IMG/VR virus record: IMGVR_UViG_3300034167_000441
Location: 1-33,396 of that record
DNA from: a virus
Strand: one strand, 5' to 3'
Length of the DNA: 33,396 bases
Shown piece by piece: positions 13,658 through 21,422 of this stretch (within the stretch, counting starts at the first letter, position 1; each line of letters begins with the position of its first letter). A model generated the notes under the pieces. It made no database searches and was not told the origin of the DNA. It was given only the letters and a program-made list of their open reading frames with translations. The position numbers and the translations under genes are program-made.

Positions 13658-14851
13658 CTAGGAACCGCCGCCGATGAAGGTCTTGATGTGCGCCGACTGC
13701 GGCAGGCCGCCATCGACGCGGAAGATGGCCCGGAAGGTGACGAGGCCATCGGCGAAGGCGTAGTCGTCCGAGCGGTCGAGGCGGATGCCGCCGACCTGAC
13801 GGACGAGGTACGACTTCAGGTCGCCAGCGATGAGGGACTTCGCCGAGGTCGCGACCGCAGCCATCGAGGGATTCTCGAAGACTGCATAGCCGAGCAGCCG
13901 GTCGGGCTGGCCCGCCTGGAGCGACGGCTGCCAGACGTAGGAGCCGTTGCCGTCCTGGAGCTTGCGGGCTGCGGCCATCGCCGTCGCGCCGCCCATGATG
14001 CCGAAGCCGGGGAGGCGACGGACTGCGTTGTCGGTGGAGTACACGAGGTCGATCACGTTGTTCGTCGTGAACGCTCCCGAGACGCCGGTGCCGCCGGTGA
14101 TGCCGGAGCCTGCCGAGGGGACCACGCCGTTCGGCTGGGTCGTCCCCGTCCCGGTCGTGAGACCGGCATTGACCGCGAGGCCGAGTGCCTGGCCCACATT
14201 CGTGCCCATGTACCCGAGCAGGTCGACCCCTGCATCCTCGATCATCTCGAGCGACACCTGCACGAGGAAGGAGTACTTGTAGGCACTGAGGGTCAGGAAC
14301 GCCTGGAACGACGGGTCGGACTCGCCGATGGCGCCGCCCTCGGAGGTAACGCTCCCTGAGCTGTAGGCATTGGTTCTTGGAATCTGGAGGGACTCTCCGC
14401 CTGCCGTGTTGAGGACCGTGGAGGTCTCGAGCATCGGGCCGGTGTAGCGGGCGACCTCGATGATGGTGTCGTAGAAGCTGGTCGCGACGGGTGCCCCGGT
14501 CGTTCCCGCCTTCGTAAGATCGCGGCGCTCGAAGTTGAGCGAGCGGGTCTCGCCGCGTGCGAGCGAGCGGATGAGGTCGGCATCGCTGCGGGCCTCGGGT
14601 GCGCGCTCCTCGGGGCGTGCCTCGACGTGGCCGGCGACCGCGCTGCGGATGTCCGCGTCGCGCTTCTCGTCGGCGAGCATCTGGCTGATGACCAGGCCGC
14701 GCGCGTCGATGTCGGCGTTGATGGCCGAGTACTGGACGTTCTCCTCGGCGCTGAGGTCGCGCTTCTCGTTCGCAGCGTTGTCGAGCAGGGCCTTGGCGGA
14801 CTCGAATGCGCGGGCGCGCTCCTCGACCTGCCGCTTGATGTAGTCGCTCAC
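13658..14851 (-). CDS. HK97-type major capsid protein
   Basis: The 397-residue protein starts at a GTG with an AAAGGA ribosome site (VSDYIKRQVEERARAFES). The first about 100 residues are charged and coiled-coil-like, as in the delta scaffold domain removed by the prohead protease. The mature part starts near ETRSLNFERRDLTKAGTTGA. It carries the HK97-fold landmarks IIEVARYTGPML, SLQIPRTNAYSSG, YSFLVQVSLEMIEDAG and a C-terminal FADGLVTFRAIFRVDGGL. It forms the icosahedral shell. The preceding gene is the protease and the following genes are glycosyltransferases, so it is a candidate acceptor for glycosylation. Confidence 0.93.
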   Translation of the reverse strand: MSDYIKRQVEERARAFESAKALLDNAANEKRDLSAEENVQYSAINADIDARGLVISQMLADEKRDADIRSAVAGHVEARPEERAPEARSDADLIRSLARGETRSLNFERRDLTKAGTTGAPVATSFYDTIIEVARYTGPMLETSTVLNTAGGESLQIPRTNAYSSGSVTSEGGAIGESDPSFQAFLTLSAYKYSFLVQVSLEMIEDAGVDLLGYMGTNVGQALGLAVNAGLTTGTGTTQPNGVVPSAGSGITGGTGVSGAFTTNNVIDLVYSTDNAVRRLPGFGIMGGATAMAAARKLQDGNGSYVWQPSLQAGQPDRLLGYAVFENPSMAAVATSAKSLIAGDLKSYLVRQVGGIRLDRSDDYAFADGLVTFRAIFRVDGGLPQSAHIKTFIGGGS

Positions 14852-14961
14852 GACTATTCCTTTCGGGGTTGGTGATGCGGTTGGGGGTTGTCGTGCAGCC
14901 CGCGCGGCTCCGCGTCGAGTAACCCGGCAGGCTCCTGCTCGGGTGAGAAATTGTTGGGGTG

Positions 14962-15681
14962 TCAGGCTTTTGCGAGCAGCTCTAGCCGCCGTTGCAGCAG
15001 CGAGAGCGGGATGGAGTTCATCGACATTTCCGCGACGTCCATCGGCTCCTCGTACGTCATCTTCTCGATGACCCGCATGAGCAGCGTCGCAGCGTCGGGC
15101 GCAAGCTTGTCTGCCGTGAGGAGTGCCTCCACGGCGATCTCCAGCAGCGCCGCGTCCTCGCTGCACCGGACTGCAAGCGCGTCGAATGAGCGCACGGCGG
15201 CCGTGGAGGCCGGGTATGCGGGGAACGTGACGACGGATACCTCGTGCAGCCGCACCTCGTTCAGGGTCCGTCGCTGCCCGTCCTCGCTCCACGTGTCGCC
15301 CTTCGCGGGGACGCTGAAGCCGAACGACATCGACTCGATGTCGCCGCGCTGCATGGAGATGCTGAGGTCGCGGCCATACGAGGTCGGCGGCAGGTCCGCA
15401 TCGACGAGCAGGCCGGTGGAGTCCTCCGACAGGCGCAGCGTCTTCGGCCTGGTCGCGCCGAGCACCTTCGACGTGTCGTGGTTCAGGAGCATCCGCACGT
15501 TGTTGCGGGCGTTCAGCGAGCGTCGGAACGCGCCGGGCGCGACCTGCTCGATGAACGGCAGCGGCTCGGAGTCGCTGTTGAAGACGGCCGCATAGCCTCG
15601 AAAGGACATGCCGGGGCCGTTCTCCGCGTGGTCGCGCAACTCGATGCCGTCGACCGCGATGGTCCTGATCTCCGTGGTCAT
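14962..15681 (-). CDS. HK97-type prohead protease (U35)
   Basis: The 239-residue serine protease matures the capsid by cutting off the delta domain. Landmarks are SFRGYAAVFN near residue 28, the catalytic-His segment VRMLLNHD (about 60-70) and the Ser segment ESMSFGFSVP (about 115-125), followed by LHEVSVVTFPAYPASTAAVR. The ATG at 15681 has an AAGGAG ribosome site five bases upstream. A GTG two codons earlier overlaps the portal stop (GTGA) and is the alternative start. The C-terminal 60 residues are helical and may be a scaffold-binding tail. Confidence 0.92.
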   Translation of the reverse strand: MTTEIRTIAVDGIELRDHAENGPGMSFRGYAAVFNSDSEPLPFIEQVAPGAFRRSLNARNNVRMLLNHDTSKVLGATRPKTLRLSEDSTGLLVDADLPPTSYGRDLSISMQRGDIESMSFGFSVPAKGDTWSEDGQRRTLNEVRLHEVSVVTFPAYPASTAAVRSFDALAVRCSEDAALLEIAVEALLTADKLAPDAATLLMRVIEKMTYEEPMDVAEMSMNSIPLSLLQRRLELLAKA

Positions 15682-15683
15682 GC

Positions 15684-17036
15684 TCACTCCTTCACCGCAT
15701 AGGCGGCGGCCGGGTCATTGGGGTCGATCTGGGCGATCTGCTGCAACTGCGAGGACGGCAGGCCGGTGTGCCTGATCGGCGGGAGCCCGAGGGCGGCGAG
15801 GGCCTCCATCGGGTCGTAGCCGGCGACGACGAGCTTCTGCACCATCGACACCTTCGTGTCCATCTCGACCAGGTCGGCCGCGCCGAGGTTGACGTTCGCG
15901 AGCGGCACGCGCAGCACGTCGCCGCCCTCGACCGGGCGTAGGTCTTCCAGTCGCCTGATGTCGGAGATGGACAGGAAGCCCGACTGGATGCCGGTGGAGT
16001 AGGCGCTGTAGCGGGACGAGAGATCGCCGCGCAGGAGCCCGTCCATGTTGATCCGCAGGAACGCGCCGCCGGGGAGCAGCTGCGTGTAGGCCGTCTCGAT
16101 CTTGCTGACGATCGGGCGCAGCGTGTACTGCGCGAACTGGATCGCGTTCTGCTCGTTCGAGGCGTAGGACTGCACGCCGGGCGCGGCGACCTGCAGCATG
16201 TGGAGCGGCACGCGGAAGATCCGCGCGATCTCCTCCACGGCGAAGCGCCGAGATTCCAGCATTTGGGCCTGCTCGGGGTCGACGCCCGTCTTCGTGAACT
16301 TGGAGCCGCCGCCGAGCACCGCGACGCGGTGGGAGTTGCGCAGGCCCCGGTGCGTCTCCTCGTATGCGCTCTTGACGTCAAGGGCCTGCTCGCGGGTGAG
16401 GACGGCAGCGGTCTCGATGATCCCCGAGGTCGTCGAGCCGCCCGAGAAGAAGCGGGCCGCGAACTCGTCGAGCGCCTGGGCGCTGCCGAACGACTGCTTG
16501 ACCTCGTCGAGCGGGCCGATGCCCTTCAGCGAGCCGGGCCGCTTGAGCATCGTGATGTGCTTGATGTCCGCCCTGGTGAGGATTCGCGAGGAATCCCAGA
16601 CGTATTCGACGTCGCCGAAGCGATCGCGGCGGATCTGCATCCGCGTCGGGTCCAGCACGACGAGGCTCACGACGTCGCCGACGGCGTTGCGGTACACGCG
16701 GGTGTACGAATTGCCGTCGAGCAGGAGGCTCATGACGACCTGCTGCACGTGCTCCTCGCGGGTCGTCCCCGCGTCCGGCTCGTCGACCCATGCGGGCTTG
16801 GGCCGGAACGGAAGGCGCTGCCCGTCCGACCTGAAGAAGGTGTCGACCGGCAGGGTCGAGATGGTGTCGGTGAGCAGCCGCACGCAGGCATACGTCGTCG
16901 ACAGCGCGAGGGCCGAGTCGTAGGTGACCGTCGCGCCGGACCATGTCCGGGTGGTGAGGTCCGCGCCCGAGCCCCACAGTGCCTGGTAGGACATGGCACG
17001 GGTCTCGGTGCGGGGCCTGAGGAATCGCTCCAGCAT
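15684..17036 (-). CDS. Portal protein (HK97 family)
   Basis: The 450-residue product forms the dodecameric ring for DNA passage and the base for the terminase. It shows family landmarks: TYACVRLLTDTISTLPVDTF (about residues 49-68), then LLLDGNSYTRVYRNAVGDVV, IKHITMLKRPGSLKGIGPLD and FRVPLHMLQVA. The ATG overlaps the stop of the small membrane protein gene (TGATG) and has a GGGAG site. It lies in the canonical order between terminase and protease. Confidence 0.95.
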   Translation of the reverse strand: MLERFLRPRTETRAMSYQALWGSGADLTTRTWSGATVTYDSALALSTTYACVRLLTDTISTLPVDTFFRSDGQRLPFRPKPAWVDEPDAGTTREEHVQQVVMSLLLDGNSYTRVYRNAVGDVVSLVVLDPTRMQIRRDRFGDVEYVWDSSRILTRADIKHITMLKRPGSLKGIGPLDEVKQSFGSAQALDEFAARFFSGGSTTSGIIETAAVLTREQALDVKSAYEETHRGLRNSHRVAVLGGGSKFTKTGVDPEQAQMLESRRFAVEEIARIFRVPLHMLQVAAPGVQSYASNEQNAIQFAQYTLRPIVSKIETAYTQLLPGGAFLRINMDGLLRGDLSSRYSAYSTGIQSGFLSISDIRRLEDLRPVEGGDVLRVPLANVNLGAADLVEMDTKVSMVQKLVVAGYDPMEALAALGLPPIRHTGLPSSQLQQIAQIDPNDPAAAYAVKE

Positions 17037-17173
17037 CAGGACTCCCGAGCGATCGACACGCCGAACGCGATCGCGAACGCGCCGACGGTCACGATGCCCG
17101 CCGGGACGTAGACGAGCGCGACGCCGAGCGCGACCACGGCAGCGCCGGCCGCCTGGAGCGAGATCGCGAGCAT
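17036..17173 (-). CDS. 45-residue membrane protein between terminase and portal
   Basis: The short reading frame encodes MLAISLQAAGAAVVALGVAL and continues as a second hydrophobic stretch ending in SIARES. It is almost entirely hydrophobic, with room for two membrane helices joined by YVPAG. An ACGGAGC ribosome site precedes the ATG 16 bases after the terminase stop, and its TGA overlaps the portal ATG by one base. High third-position GC supports real coding. Similar tiny membrane proteins occur at this place in other actinophages; their function is unknown. A role in tethering head assembly to the membrane is speculation. Confidence 0.65.
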   Translation of the reverse strand: MLAISLQAAGAAVVALGVALVYVPAGIVTVGAFAIAFGVSIARES

Positions 17174-17188
17174 GGGCGCTCCGTTCGG

Positions 17189-18763
17189 TTAGAGGATGAA
17201 GGGCATCTGGTCGGCGGGTGCGTCGATGAAGTTGACGGCCCGCTCGAGCGCCATGACGGATGCGACCGCGAGGTCGATCTTCTTGGCGCTGTTCTTGTTC
17301 TCCTTGTAGATCCGCGTGCCCCGTGCGTCCGACTTCAGGACCGCGTTCGACACGTGGCGCGCAAGCGCCGGGTCACCGTTGTGGCTGAGCTGGCGCTGAT
17401 TGACCATGTCGGTGAACCGCTGCGTCGCCGGGGTCATGCGCGATGCCGACTGAGGGAACTCGGTCACCGGCAGGCCCTCGGATGCGAGCACCTCGAGCGA
17501 GCGTGCCCAGCGGTGCGGGTCGGCGGTGATCTCCACGACCTGCCAGCGAAGGCATGCCGTGCGGATTGCCTCCTCCACGTCGAGGATCGGCGCGCGCCAT
17601 TCCCCGTCGCCTGCCGGCTTCTCCCAGAGACCGGCGACGCACAGGTGCGGGAACTCGCCGAGCTCCACGACCGCCAGTGCCGTCGAGTCGCCCGAGAACG
17701 AGCCGTCGAGTGCGAGGACGACGCGAGCGCCGTCGGGTATCGGGCGCGGGTCGAAGCACTCGTCCCACGCCTTCTGCTTCAGCCAGCCGCCCTGGAGCGA
17801 GACGGGCCGGTTGAACCAGTACCGCTCCCACTCGGCCGGCGATGTCTGCGGGTCGTCGTACGAGTCCGCGATCGCCGCGAGGTCCATCCACGACGCGGCA
17901 GGCCCGTAGACCTCCTTGAGGCCGCCGAGGCGGTCGCGCTTCTTGGCGACGTCCCATTTGGAGGACGCCTGCCGGTGGTCGAACAGCAAGGATGAGTCCT
18001 TGGAGCGTCCCTCGGCGAGCTGCTTCGCGTAGTCGTGGGTGCCCTCGGCGACCGAGCCCTCGCCCGGTGCGTACATCGTGGTCGTCTCCAGCATCCAGCC
18101 CGACGCGATCTTGCGCTTGAGCAGGTTGCGCAGCGTCACCTGGTGCAGCCGCTTGAGCCGTGGCAGCACCCACAGGTGCGACTCGTCCGCGACGATGAAC
18201 GTCGACTTGCCGCCGTCCTTGCTGGAGTCGGCAGCAGACTCGGGGGTGATGGTGCCGCCGCCCGGCAGGTTCACGCGCGTCAGGCCCACGTCGATGCGGC
18301 CGTACGTCTCGACGAGCGCTGCCGACCCAGTTTCTGGGCTCAGCATGTAGCGCACGGCGTCGTAGGTGTTGCCGGCCTGCCCGTACTCGGTCGCGAAGCA
18401 GAGGATCTCCGGACGCTTCACCGGGATGCCGACAGGCTCCCCGGCTGCGTACTCGTAGCCCCAGTCGCTGACCTCGCCGTCCTCGGCGAAGTGATCGAAG
18501 CGCACCGGCCCGATGCCCTCAGCGCACGCCGCCATCGCGGCGAGCTCGGACTTCGCGCGGCCCTTCGGCCGGCTGATCACCGCACGCCGAACCTTGCGCC
18601 GGCCGTTGCCGTCGAGTGCGTAGGAGCGGATGAGGAATGCGGCGAACTCGTCGTCGAGCAGCACCGGCTCGCCCTCGATGTCGCCGGGACCATGCACGAT
18701 GAAGTGCTCGATCCAGTCGATGAGGGCGAAGCCGAGCGAGAGCAGCGGGCTAGGCGTCGCCAC
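17189..18763 (-). CDS. terL: Terminase large subunit
   Basis: The ATPase-nuclease packages DNA into proheads. The Walker A-like loop is ISRPKGRAKSE near residue 65-73, Walker B is FIVADESHLW near 190-199, and ETTTMYAPGE is the coupling region. The RNase H-like nuclease is marked by VVLALDGSFSGDSTAL (Asp near 354) and by a late Asp in KKIDLAVASVMAL. At about 524 residues it is full length. The start is uncertain: the GTG at 18763 and the TTG at 18769 are both possible. The frame overlaps the small subunit end by 14-20 bases. I favour GTG. Confidence 0.93.
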   Translation of the reverse strand: MATPSPLLSLGFALIDWIEHFIVHGPGDIEGEPVLLDDEFAAFLIRSYALDGNGRRKVRRAVISRPKGRAKSELAAMAACAEGIGPVRFDHFAEDGEVSDWGYEYAAGEPVGIPVKRPEILCFATEYGQAGNTYDAVRYMLSPETGSAALVETYGRIDVGLTRVNLPGGGTITPESAADSSKDGGKSTFIVADESHLWVLPRLKRLHQVTLRNLLKRKIASGWMLETTTMYAPGEGSVAEGTHDYAKQLAEGRSKDSSLLFDHRQASSKWDVAKKRDRLGGLKEVYGPAASWMDLAAIADSYDDPQTSPAEWERYWFNRPVSLQGGWLKQKAWDECFDPRPIPDGARVVLALDGSFSGDSTALAVVELGEFPHLCVAGLWEKPAGDGEWRAPILDVEEAIRTACLRWQVVEITADPHRWARSLEVLASEGLPVTEFPQSASRMTPATQRFTDMVNQRQLSHNGDPALARHVSNAVLKSDARGTRIYKENKNSAKKIDLAVASVMALERAVNFIDAPADQMPFIL

Positions 18764-19181
18764 TGACAACGCTCAGCAGCCGGGAGCGGCGGGCCGATCC
18801 CATCTGCTTCTTCGGGGCCGCCTTCGCGTCCACGTCGATGACGATGCGCAGCCGCAGCCGGTCCTCGGGAGTAGCGCCGAACTTGGCGGTGCGCAGCCGC
18901 AGCTCGGCCGCGACGCCAGCGTTGCCCGCCCACAGTTCGGAGTGGAGCATGGCGGTGTCGAGGAGGAAGTCCCAGTCGGTGCCCGAGAAGGTGGACGCCT
19001 GCGGCGACTCGCGCCACGTCGCCCACCAGGAGCGGGTCCGTTCGTGCCAGTCGAAGCCATCGGGCAGGTCTGGGCCGCGCAGCTCGTCGTCGGTTTGCAC
19101 GATGACCTGCTCGGCAGCGCGCCGCGCCGTGTCGCGAGGACGCGAGCGTTCGGGCTTCGGGAGAGGACCGCGACCTGGCAT
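18750..19181 (-). CDS. terS: Terminase small subunit
   Basis: The 143-residue protein starts MPGRGPLPKPERSRPRDTAR, a basic tail followed by LPDGFDWHERTRSWWATWRE (about residues 40-59) and GTDWDFLLDTAMLH. This is the familiar small terminase layout of actinophages, in which the Trp-rich helix bundle recognises the packaging site. A GGAGG ribosome site sits four bases before the ATG. It lies directly before terL and after a stand-alone primase-like gene, and the candidate cos region is about 550 bases upstream. Confidence 0.88.
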   Translation of the reverse strand: MPGRGPLPKPERSRPRDTARRAAEQVIVQTDDELRGPDLPDGFDWHERTRSWWATWRESPQASTFSGTDWDFLLDTAMLHSELWAGNAGVAAELRLRTAKFGATPEDRLRLRIVIDVDAKAAPKKQMGSARRSRLLSVVSGDA

Positions 19182-19199
19182 CGGTCCTCCATTCGTTGG

Positions 19200-19742
19200 C
19201 TAGATCGAGGCGATCAGCCCCGAGATGTCGGCAAGGCGAGCAGGGAACGAACCGAATCGCCTGCCGGTGACGGTCATGTAGCGGCCCCGGTCGTAGACCT
19301 CGATGCCGCCCATGTTCCGGCCGACTCCGACGGTCGCCAGCCCGAAGACGTGCAGGCCGTTGCCCGATGGCGAGATCTCGACGTAGGTGCGCGGGCAGCG
19401 GTCGACGATGCCCTGAGCCCAAGGCTCCAGAACGCCGTCGACGAGGCAGTGATCAAGGTCGACGCACGCGATGCCGTCGCCGTTGAGGACGAAGCCCACG
19501 CCGTCGCGCCCCTTGCATGCAGTGACCTGGTCGAAACTGGCCCACGTCGCCGGATCGGTGGACGATGCCGTGCGGCCGTCGACCTGCAGCGGAACCTTCG
19601 CCCGGTGCGTCACCCAGCGGGCACGCGACACGAGCTCGAGCGGGGGGCGACTGGCGCGATGCGCTCGCACCCGGCAGCGACCCGAGCAGAACCTCGCATC
19701 GGCGCGCGCGTGGAAGACCACGTCGCAGGAAGCGCATCGCAT
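19200..19742 (-). CDS. Stand-alone primase-polymerase-like protein with zinc finger
   Basis: The 180-residue product has an N-terminal four-cysteine element (Cys3, Cys6, Cys19, Cys23). A compact archaeo-eukaryotic primase-type core follows: STDPATWASFDQV (61-73), the metal motif ACVDLDHC with Asp94 and Asp96 at the strand end, SPSGNGLHVFG (124-134) and RYMTVTG (154-160). These are the motifs of bifunctional primase/polymerase N-terminal domains, without a helicase part. It may make primers or act in DNA repair. The ATG at 19742 lacks a ribosome site but lies six bases after a TAGAAT -10-like box, so translation may be leaderless. It is the first gene of the late block. Confidence 0.75.
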   Translation of the reverse strand: MRCASCDVVFHARADARFCSGRCRVRAHRASRPPLELVSRARWVTHRAKVPLQVDGRTASSTDPATWASFDQVTACKGRDGVGFVLNGDGIACVDLDHCLVDGVLEPWAQGIVDRCPRTYVEISPSGNGLHVFGLATVGVGRNMGGIEVYDRGRYMTVTGRRFGSFPARLADISGLIASI

Positions 19743-19771
19743 GAGCAAATTCTATTGCGGCGCAACGCAAT
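19743..19771 (-). promoter_or_regulatory. Probable promoter and operator before the late block
   Basis: On the minus strand a TAGAAT box (five of six to TATAAT) ends six bases before the ATG at 19742. A palindrome ATTGCG-N6-CGCAAT (19754-19771) overlaps its upstream edge. I see no good -35 box, which would fit an activated late promoter. The binding factor is unknown. Confidence 0.4.
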
Positions 19772-20012
19772 TTGTTGTCTGTAACGGATAAATGAGCGCA
19801 CCGATCTCAGCCACGTTGAGACATCAGAACGGGAAAAATGGCAAGTCGGGCCAGCTCTTTCGCGCTAGGCTTCGAGACGTGCGCGCAAGATCCTCAGCGG
19901 CCCATCGGGGCGAGTGACCCACGCGCGCAAGATTCAGGCTAGGGACAGGGTAGATCGCGCGCTCGGTCCCGAACTTTCGCCCCACCCCCCGGTCGTGACG
20001 GGCGGGGATCGG
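19772..20012. other. Non-coding region, candidate cos/packaging site
   Basis: No convincing gene is present in these 241 bases between the terminase block and an HNH gene. An 11-base direct repeat GCGCGCAAGAT occurs at 19881-19891 and 19923-19933, and short C/G runs follow near 19984-20010. HNH genes and terminases usually flank cos in actinophages, so this is the best candidate for the packaging site. The cut position cannot be read from the sequence. Confidence 0.45.
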
Positions 20013-20345
20013 TCACGCGGTCGCGACTTTCGTCTTCGACTCGTGAAACTTTCGGACGTTGCACGTGCGGTGGACGCCCTGCAAGGGGGAGGCGGGGTCG
20101 CCCTCCCTGACGTGATCGGCTTGCCACGGGTCGCCCGGTCGGGCACCCTCCCCGCACACTGCGCAGTTCGACGTGTTCGCTCGGACGTAGGCAGCGCGCT
20201 TCTTGTAGTCGCCTGAGTAGTGCGGTCGATCGCCTCGCCGTGCTTCCATCGCCCGATCGACGACTTGCTGGCAGGGCTGGCAGCGCGATCCGTACAGGGT
20301 GGGGACCCCGCACCCCAGGCACACGCGGCGCACGCCCGGAATCAT
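20013..20345 (-). CDS. HNH endonuclease, packaging-associated
   Basis: The 110-residue protein has an N-terminal Cys pair plus Cys pair (CLGCG, CQPCQ) and the HNH fold. CAVCGEGARPGDPWQADHVR carries the first His in ADHV, and LQGVHRTCNVRKFH holds the His/Asn end. HNH proteins located beside the terminase genes are known to stimulate terminase cutting at cos in several phages. Here it is separated from terS by the primase-like gene and the non-coding region. It overlaps the preceding small gene by ATGA. Confidence 0.85.
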   Translation of the reverse strand: MIPGVRRVCLGCGVPTLYGSRCQPCQQVVDRAMEARRGDRPHYSGDYKKRAAYVRANTSNCAVCGEGARPGDPWQADHVREGDPASPLQGVHRTCNVRKFHESKTKVATA

Positions 20346-20506
20346 CTGGTCTCTGGTGCCTTCATGACCCGCTGCTCAACGGCAGCCGCCGGGTTGAGCG
20401 CGGCGTCTAGCGCGTCGGCCATCGTGTCGATGACCTCGGCAACGCTGCCGGCCGACGGATCTCCGACGGACGACGCGATGACGGCGCGCAGCTGATCGCG
20501 GGTCAT
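20342..20506 (-). CDS. 54-residue helical protein, unknown
   Basis: The product MTRDQLRAVIASSVGDPSAG continues as a single amphipathic Ala/Asp-rich helix (VIDTMADALDAALNP). It has no recognisable domain. A GGAGG ribosome site precedes the ATG, and both ends overlap neighbouring genes by four bases (ATGA), which argues for true translation. It sits with the HNH gene and may be a small accessory to it. Confidence 0.6.
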   Translation of the reverse strand: MTRDQLRAVIASSVGDPSAGSVAEVIDTMADALDAALNPAAAVEQRVMKAPETR

Positions 20507-20643
20507 GATGCCTCCAGTCGGTTGCGGTCGTCGAGCAAGCGGTCGATGAACGCCTGCCATAGTGGGCCGCGCTCGGCGGCGGGGATGCGGTTGGCATGAG
20601 CGAGCGCCTCGTCGATCTCCTCGAGGGTGATGGCCTCGGCCAT
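20503..20643 (-). CDS. 46-residue acidic helical protein, unknown
   Basis: The short frame encodes MAEAITLEEIDEALAHANRI and ends RLLDDRNRLEAS. GGAGG stands six bases before the second of two adjacent ATGs, and the stop overlaps the next gene in ATGA. Third-position GC is high. The charged helical pattern suggests a small helix-hairpin protein. It is the first gene after the hairpin at 20665-20690. Confidence 0.55.
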   Translation of the reverse strand: MAEAITLEEIDEALAHANRIPAAERGPLWQAFIDRLLDDRNRLEAS

Positions 20644-20664
20644 CATCGACCTCCAGGAATGACG

Positions 20665-20690
20665 AAGGCCCCCGAGTTATCGAGGGCCTT
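20665..20690 (-). terminator. Terminator at the left end of the early operon
   Basis: An 11-base stem with one mismatch (20665-20675 with 20680-20690) and a 4-base loop starts with AAGGCCC and ends in CCTT. It separates the leftward early genes (20805 and right) from the HNH group. There is no long T run. Confidence 0.55.
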
Positions 20691-20804
20691 GGTGACGCGT
20701 GTATCGAGACTTTCACAACCTAGCGGACATCGGAGCGCAAATCAAGGACGGCCCTCGGCATCCCGAATGGCGGCAATGGCATCCGAGCGTCGGATCATGC
20801 TCGG

Positions 20805-21044
20805 CTAGGTGTTCGGCAGCGGGGCAACGGTCTCCTCTACCCGCTGCACGGCGGCAGCGATGGCGTCTCGCTGGCCCTGCAAGTGGCTAAGTGGTGACCA
20901 TCGCTCAGTTGCCGCATGGACCTTTGCTTCTTGCGAACGTGCCTCGTCGATAGCGGTCTTCGCGTCAGCAAGAGTGACGAATGGACCATCCTCGTCCAGC
21001 ATCGGGCCGAAACTCGTCCACTTGTAGCGCAGCATTGCTGTCAT
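20805..21044 (-). CDS. 79-residue protein, unknown
   Basis: The protein starts MTAMLRYKWTSFGPMLDEDG after an excellent AAAGGAGA ribosome site. It has a short beta-rich front followed by a helical part (LADAKTAIDEARSQEAKVHA) and ends RVEETVAPLPNT. I do not recognise it. Its C-terminal AAVQRV...PNT resembles the middle of the next protein upstream (AAVQRVAALIDPWPNT), suggesting a shared helix-forming element or a local duplication. The two genes overlap by ATGA. Confidence 0.65.
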   Translation of the reverse strand: MTAMLRYKWTSFGPMLDEDGPFVTLADAKTAIDEARSQEAKVHAATERWSPLSHLQGQRDAIAAAVQRVEETVAPLPNT

Positions 21045-21253
21045 GGCTGATCTCCTTTGATAGCGGCGAAGACGTTCCCGCGCCGGATCAACCCCGGCGA
21101 TGTATTCGGCCAAGGATCAATGAGCGCCGCTACCCGTTGCACGGCGGCATTGAGTACCCGCTCCTCGCAGGCACGCAGCGCCTCGCAGATGCAAGAAGTG
21201 AACGTTCCGGGGAGGGCAACAGCGACAGCGCATTCCGGTAGATGCTCAGTCAT
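21041..21253 (-). CDS. 70-residue Cys-containing protein, unknown
   Basis: The product contains FTSCICEALRACEERVLNAA, with three cysteines spaced C-x-C-x6-C, in a small family I have seen in other actinophage early regions without known function. A long amphipathic helix follows. Translation is coupled at both ends: its start lies within the end of the gene before it, and its stop overlaps the next ATG. The cysteines could bind zinc together with a partner. Confidence 0.6.
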   Translation of the reverse strand: MTEHLPECAVAVALPGTFTSCICEALRACEERVLNAAVQRVAALIDPWPNTSPGLIRRGNVFAAIKGDQP

Positions 21254-21422
21254 TGCTGATCACCTCCACGGTCTCGACCCACGGCCGGTTGGCAGCGTAC
21301 CCAGCGACGCAGCCCCAGCCGCAGAAGTGCAGCGACTCGCCCACCATGACCCAGCCGTCCAGCCCGATGCCTCGCGTCCACGTGGTGCAGCCTGCGCCGT
21401 CGCAGTGCCAGGCGCGGCTCAT
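21246..21422 (-). CDS. 58-residue zinc-finger-like protein
   Basis: The small protein has two cysteine pairs, CDGAGC (starting near residue 7) and CGWGC (near residue 34), with a WxMVGESLHFCGWGC core. This resembles short MYM or treble-clef zinc fingers. It probably binds one zinc ion; DNA or protein binding is not determined. It overlaps the next gene by eight bases and the previous gene by one base. Confidence 0.6.
   Translation of the reverse strand: MSRAWHCDGAGCTTWTRGIGLDGWVMVGESLHFCGWGCVAGYAANRPWVETVEVISND

Noticed and set aside
13658-15292. Extended capsid frame starting within the protease gene
   Set aside because: The extension is Arg-rich and antiphase to the protease; the GTG at 14851 has a good ribosome site and begins the typical delta-domain helix.
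20742-20798. 18-codon minus-strand frame MIRRSDAIAAIRDAEGRP after the gene ending at 20805
   Set aside because: Too short, and no ribosome site; coding cannot be separated from chance. The interval 20691-20804 otherwise shows no gene.
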